Source of the DNA: Flavobacterium saccharophilum
GTDB taxonomy: Bacteria > Bacteroidota > Bacteroidia > Flavobacteriales > Flavobacteriaceae
Assembly (NCBI RefSeq): GCF_900142735.1
Contig: NZ_FRBY01000001.1
Location: 682,001 to 746,000 of the forward strand
DNA length: 64,000 nucleotides
Direction: 5' to 3'
Shown: positions 61,234 to 64,000 of the stretch, piece by piece
Position numbering within the stretch: position 1 is the first letter of the stretch
Layout: each line of letters opens with the position of its first letter
Notes under the pieces: model-generated
What the model saw: the letters and a program-made list of their open reading frames with translations, nothing else
Told to the model about the DNA's origin: nothing
The model's database searches: none
Program-made: the position numbers and the translations under genes

Positions 61234-62571
61234 TTACTCAATTTTGAGATAATGTAAACCTTTATTTCCTGAAACAATAATTTTTGTTTTAGAGAAAGAG
61301 ATATCATTAACAACTGAACCTGCAGGTAACTCCAGTTCTAATTCCCAAGAGGTACCGGAATTTTTTGTAACAAATAATTTATCACCTGAGTGAATATACC
61401 ATTCTGTCTCTGTTCTCAGAAAAAAAGCTTTTACATCAGTTTTTATAACCTCCCATGTTTGAAGCATATCTGTAGATGCATATAATGTTTTATCTTCTTT
61501 ATTCAGTCCAAATATTTTATTGATATTTGCAAACTTATAACTCGCGGAAGATATTTTTGAGTTGGCTTGTTTGGAAATAGAGTCTTTTACAACCCAATCA
61601 TTATAACCTGTTTCAGATTGCAGAACCACGTTTTTTAAATCATACAGGCCATTTTTAAGAGTATAAAGCAATCCAACTTGATAAAATTTATTGTCAGATA
61701 CCGATTTTCCAAAAGCTGAAATGGCCAATCTGGTTGCTACACTTCCGCCATTACTAACAATTGTGGCCCAAGAAGGAGGGTCGCTTTTAATAGTTGTTGC
61801 TCCTTTATCTGCTGTGTAAATCTGACCGCTAATCATTGTTGTAAGAATACAAATGTTATTATCAAGATAACCAACTTTTACACCATTAATAGCTGGACTA
61901 AAATACCTGTCGACATCAATTCTTTTTTGTGTTTCAAAACCATTATCAGTAAAAAAACCAGCGTTAGTATTTGTTAAAGCGCCCGTTTTTTCATCAATCA
62001 TTTTAAAATCGCCATAACTCCCTAACTGATTTATGTAAACTGGTTCATAACCGGTAGATTTTCCCTCTATTTTTTTCGGAGCCCCCCAAAAACTATTATC
62101 AGATGTGTCATTATCTACAAAAGAAAATATAGTTTTACTATTGTCAAGAACACAAGATGACTGGATGTCTAAATTTCCCAGAGCGGTTAATTTACTCCAG
62201 CCTTTTGTCATGATAAAAAAGCTGATAATATTACTGCTTACTTTTTCTATCTGTAATTTTAAAGTGTTCGACCCTCCTTTTAATACATCAGTAATGGGTA
62301 GTATAATTTTAGTATTTGAAATCTCTTTTGGAGTTATTTCGATTTCATTTATAAAAACTTTGGTTGGGTAATCTTTGTTAACAAAATTAGTTCCTGTGAT
62401 TTCCAGGTTTTCTCCAGTAACAAGAAGCTCAGGAGAAATAGCTGAAATTGTAATTGGTGATGGAACTGTTATTACTGGCGGCGTATTATTATTGCCAGAT
62501 TCATCGCTTGAACATGAAACAATCAGTCCCCCAACTAAGAAAGTCGTTATCAGAAGTAATTTTTTTGTCAT
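61234..62571 (-). CDS. IPT/TIG-domain lipoprotein of unknown function
   Basis: A 445-residue lipoprotein (lipobox LIVSC, Cys ~20, followed by SSDESGNN, an export-type start). Residues ~38-122 form an IPT/TIG immunoglobulin-like domain (PITISAISPELLVTGENLEITGTNF). The rest is beta-rich, with patterns like TWEVIKTDVKAFFLRTETEWYI and the end IIVSGNKGLHYLKI suggesting BNR/propeller-like blades. No T9SS tail; probably attached to the cell surface. It stands alone. Confidence 0.7.
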   Translation of the reverse strand: MTKKLLLITTFLVGGLIVSCSSDESGNNNTPPVITVPSPITISAISPELLVTGENLEITGTNFVNKDYPTKVFINEIEITPKEISNTKIILPITDVLKGGSNTLKLQIEKVSSNIISFFIMTKGWSKLTALGNLDIQSSCVLDNSKTIFSFVDNDTSDNSFWGAPKKIEGKSTGYEPVYINQLGSYGDFKMIDEKTGALTNTNAGFFTDNGFETQKRIDVDRYFSPAINGVKVGYLDNNICILTTMISGQIYTADKGATTIKSDPPSWATIVSNGGSVATRLAISAFGKSVSDNKFYQVGLLYTLKNGLYDLKNVVLQSETGYNDWVVKDSISKQANSKISSASYKFANINKIFGLNKEDKTLYASTDMLQTWEVIKTDVKAFFLRTETEWYIHSGDKLFVTKNSGTSWELELELPAGSVVNDISFSKTKIIVSGNKGLHYLKIE

Positions 62572-62664
62572 TATTTTTTGGATTAGTTTTCTGACGTAAA
62601 TAACTGTATTTAGGAATTTAAATCAAAATTTTTATCAGAATAATATTAAAGATTTAAAAATAAA

Positions 62665-62695
62665 AAATGCCGGATGAAATTTTCATCCGGCATTT
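62665..62695 (-). terminator. Terminator of the final T9SS gene
   Basis: AAATGCCGGATGAAA / TTTCATCCGGCATTT with more A to the left (minus-strand U-tract). Confidence 0.85.
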
Positions 62696-62715
62696 ACTTT
62701 TTCAATTAAAATCTA

Positions 62716-63999
62716 TTATTTGACAATCAGTTTCTTCGTCACATTAAATTCATTCGAATTAATATTTACGATATAAATTCCAGAAGCTAAATGATGATTA
62801 ATTTGCCCTGAAGTTGAAAGTCTGTCTGTTAAAACCGTTCTTCCATTCATGTCTGAAACCGTGATCAAAGCCACATCTCCAGTTTGTAATTCAGGCATTA
62901 ATACATGAAATTCACTGTCAGTTGCCGGATTCGGATAAATTCCGATTACAGCTTCAGTCGCTGAAACATCATCAATTTTTAAAACCGATTTTCCTGTTCC
63001 AACTGTTGTTGGTTCCAATTGCCATTGTGCACTGTACCAACCATCCTGAGAATTTCCGTATTGTGCAGAACCCGTTTGGTTTTCAACATGAATAATGTTT
63101 CCAGACTGCCATCTGTTTCTCAATCTTGTCCATGTTCCATCAATATAATCGCTTGACCATTGGGCACTCCAAAAAGTGGTATCCGTAATATTACATTGAA
63201 CACTGCCCGTTTGTCCTTCGATATTGATTAATTCACCTGTTGCTACATTTTTCAGTACAAAATAAGTGGCATCAATTGCGATTTTTTGCCATTTGTAACT
63301 GTTGCCTGAAATAGTAGTGCCGTAACCAACATTCGCACCGGCATCAGATAAATAAGCGCCAGTCCATCTGTTTTTAATAGTGTAATAATTTCCTGTTGCA
63401 GTTGAAACTGTTAAAGCGCAAGTACTTGTTTTACTTCCGTCAACAGTTGTAACTGTAATTGTTGAAGTTCCATTAGCTACAGCTGTAATTAAGCCTGAAG
63501 CATTTACTGTTGCTACAGCTGTATTGCTTGAACTGTATGTAACGTTTTTGTTTGTTGCATTAGCGGGAAGAATTGTTGGTGTCAATTGTTGCGTTCCGCC
63601 AACAGCCAATGAAGCAGAAGTTGGACTCAAACTTACACTTGTTACCGCAACATTTGTTGCGTTCACCGTTACCACACAAGTCGCTGTTTTTGCTCCATCC
63701 TGAGTGGTTACAGTAATAGTTGCAGAACCTGCTGCAATTGCAGTTATTAATCCGGTTGCGTTTACAGTTGCTATAGCCGTATTGCCTGAACTATAGGTAA
63801 CCGTTTTGTTCGTTGCTGTTGCAGGCGCAACTGTTGGCGTTAGTTGTTGTGTTGCACCAACCAATAAAGTGGCTGTCGTTGGCGATAATGTAACTCCCGT
63901 CACCGCAACAACAGTTCCCGGATTCGAATCGTACCAGGTATTGTTCATGTACCAGCCTGTTTTGTTTCGGCTTAAATCAGCAGTTTGGTTGGTTCCGTC
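62716..63999 (-). CDS. T9SS-secreted protein with Ig-like and ricin-like domains, N-terminal part outside the window
   Basis: The frame stays open from the ATG at 63948 to the window edge, so the visible part is the C-terminal ~427 residues. It begins with a piece of an unidentified domain (SRNKTGWYMNNTWYDSNP), then two very similar BIG2 Ig-like domains (about 17-96 and 103-182 counted from that ATG; both carry TLSPT..SL-type starts and ATVNA.GLITA). A ricin-like carbohydrate-binding region follows (~187-315, YYTIKNRWTGAYLSD, LINIEGQTGSVQC, IHVENQTGSAQYG), and a T9SS type A sorting tail (~335-410, IGIYPNPATDSEFHVL...ASGIYIVNI...KKLIVK). The missing N-terminus is likely an enzyme such as a glycoside hydrolase or lyase, which is an inference. 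Confidence 0.85.
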   Translation of the reverse strand, partial: DGTNQTADLSRNKTGWYMNNTWYDSNPGTVVAVTGVTLSPTTATLLVGATQQLTPTVAPATATNKTVTYSSGNTAIATVNATGLITAIAAGSATITVTTQDGAKTATCVVTVNATNVAVTSVSLSPTSASLAVGGTQQLTPTILPANATNKNVTYSSSNTAVATVNASGLITAVANGTSTITVTTVDGSKTSTCALTVSTATGNYYTIKNRWTGAYLSDAGANVGYGTTISGNSYKWQKIAIDATYFVLKNVATGELINIEGQTGSVQCNITDTTFWSAQWSSDYIDGTWTRLRNRWQSGNIIHVENQTGSAQYGNSQDGWYSAQWQLEPTTVGTGKSVLKIDDVSATEAVIGIYPNPATDSEFHVLMPELQTGDVALITVSDMNGRTVLTDRLSTSGQINHHLASGIYIVNINSNEFNVTKKLIVK

Positions 64000-64000
64000 A

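Noticed and set aside
62716..63948. A complete gene starting at the ATG at 63948
   Set aside because: The frame continues without a stop to the window edge and the first codons lie in the middle of a domain, so the gene is cut by the window.

Overview
The window looks like chromosomal DNA of a Flavobacterium-type member of the Bacteroidota. The base composition is AT-rich. Genes lack clear Shine-Dalgarno sites, and many have the Bacteroidota -7 box TAnnTTTG just upstream. Three proteins carry type IX secretion (T9SS) C-terminal sorting domains, and the set of SufABCDSE, DUF2480, DUF3078, DUF5689 and DUF4136 proteins is typical of Flavobacteriaceae. I see no prophage, insertion sequence, CRISPR array or rRNA.

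Layout. 1-6248 is a plus-strand envelope cluster: a HAD-phosphatase (cut by the window edge), an outer-membrane barrel, two DUF1254/DUF1214 lipoproteins and a DUF2252 protein. 6585-10831 holds a DUF4136 lipoprotein, a seven-helix membrane AraC regulator and two more outer-membrane proteins. 11289-13437 has a secreted C1 peptidase and a truncated OmpA-like TPR protein. 13547-14343 is a tRNA-Asn locus with two intact tRNA genes and two broken 3' halves that bracket a tiny GIY-YIG nuclease gene. 14375-19652 holds RseP, an old-yellow-enzyme reductase, a Gfo/Idh/MocA dehydrogenase and an MFS transporter. 19857-25068 has a TonB receptor with a DUF5689 lipoprotein, plus a secreted orphan. HflX follows, convergent with the suf region.

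26611-38614 is the iron-sulfur assembly (SUF) locus on the minus strand, in transcription order sufA, sufB, flavodoxin-like, sufC, four-helix-bundle gene, sufD, then an opposite-strand pair, sufS, lipoprotein, sufE, orphan, sufT, DUF2480 and DUF3078. The core genes are those expected; several unrelated genes have been spliced between them. 38969-41855 holds a coiled-coil protein, an MBL hydrolase and a DUF481 protein. 41989-50426 is a surface-adhesin block of two very large leucine-rich-repeat T9SS cargo proteins around a fibronectin-III lipoprotein. 50726-54302 holds secreted S8 and M1 peptidases. 54386-61029 has a DUF418 membrane protein, threonine dehydrogenase and Mfd. The end holds an IPT/TIG lipoprotein and the 3' part of a T9SS cargo with Ig-like and ricin-like domains.

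The most unusual material lies between genes. A 63-bp perfect direct repeat made of tRNA-Asn 3' halves flanks the GIY-YIG gene. A 19-bp repeat brackets the four-helix-bundle gene and recurs near sufT. Several word-like intergenic repeats are folded into long or nested palindromes (16997-17095, 18178-18311, 26456-26605, 28150-28228, 61070-61150), and a decayed copy of a gene's 3' end lies at 10895-10965.
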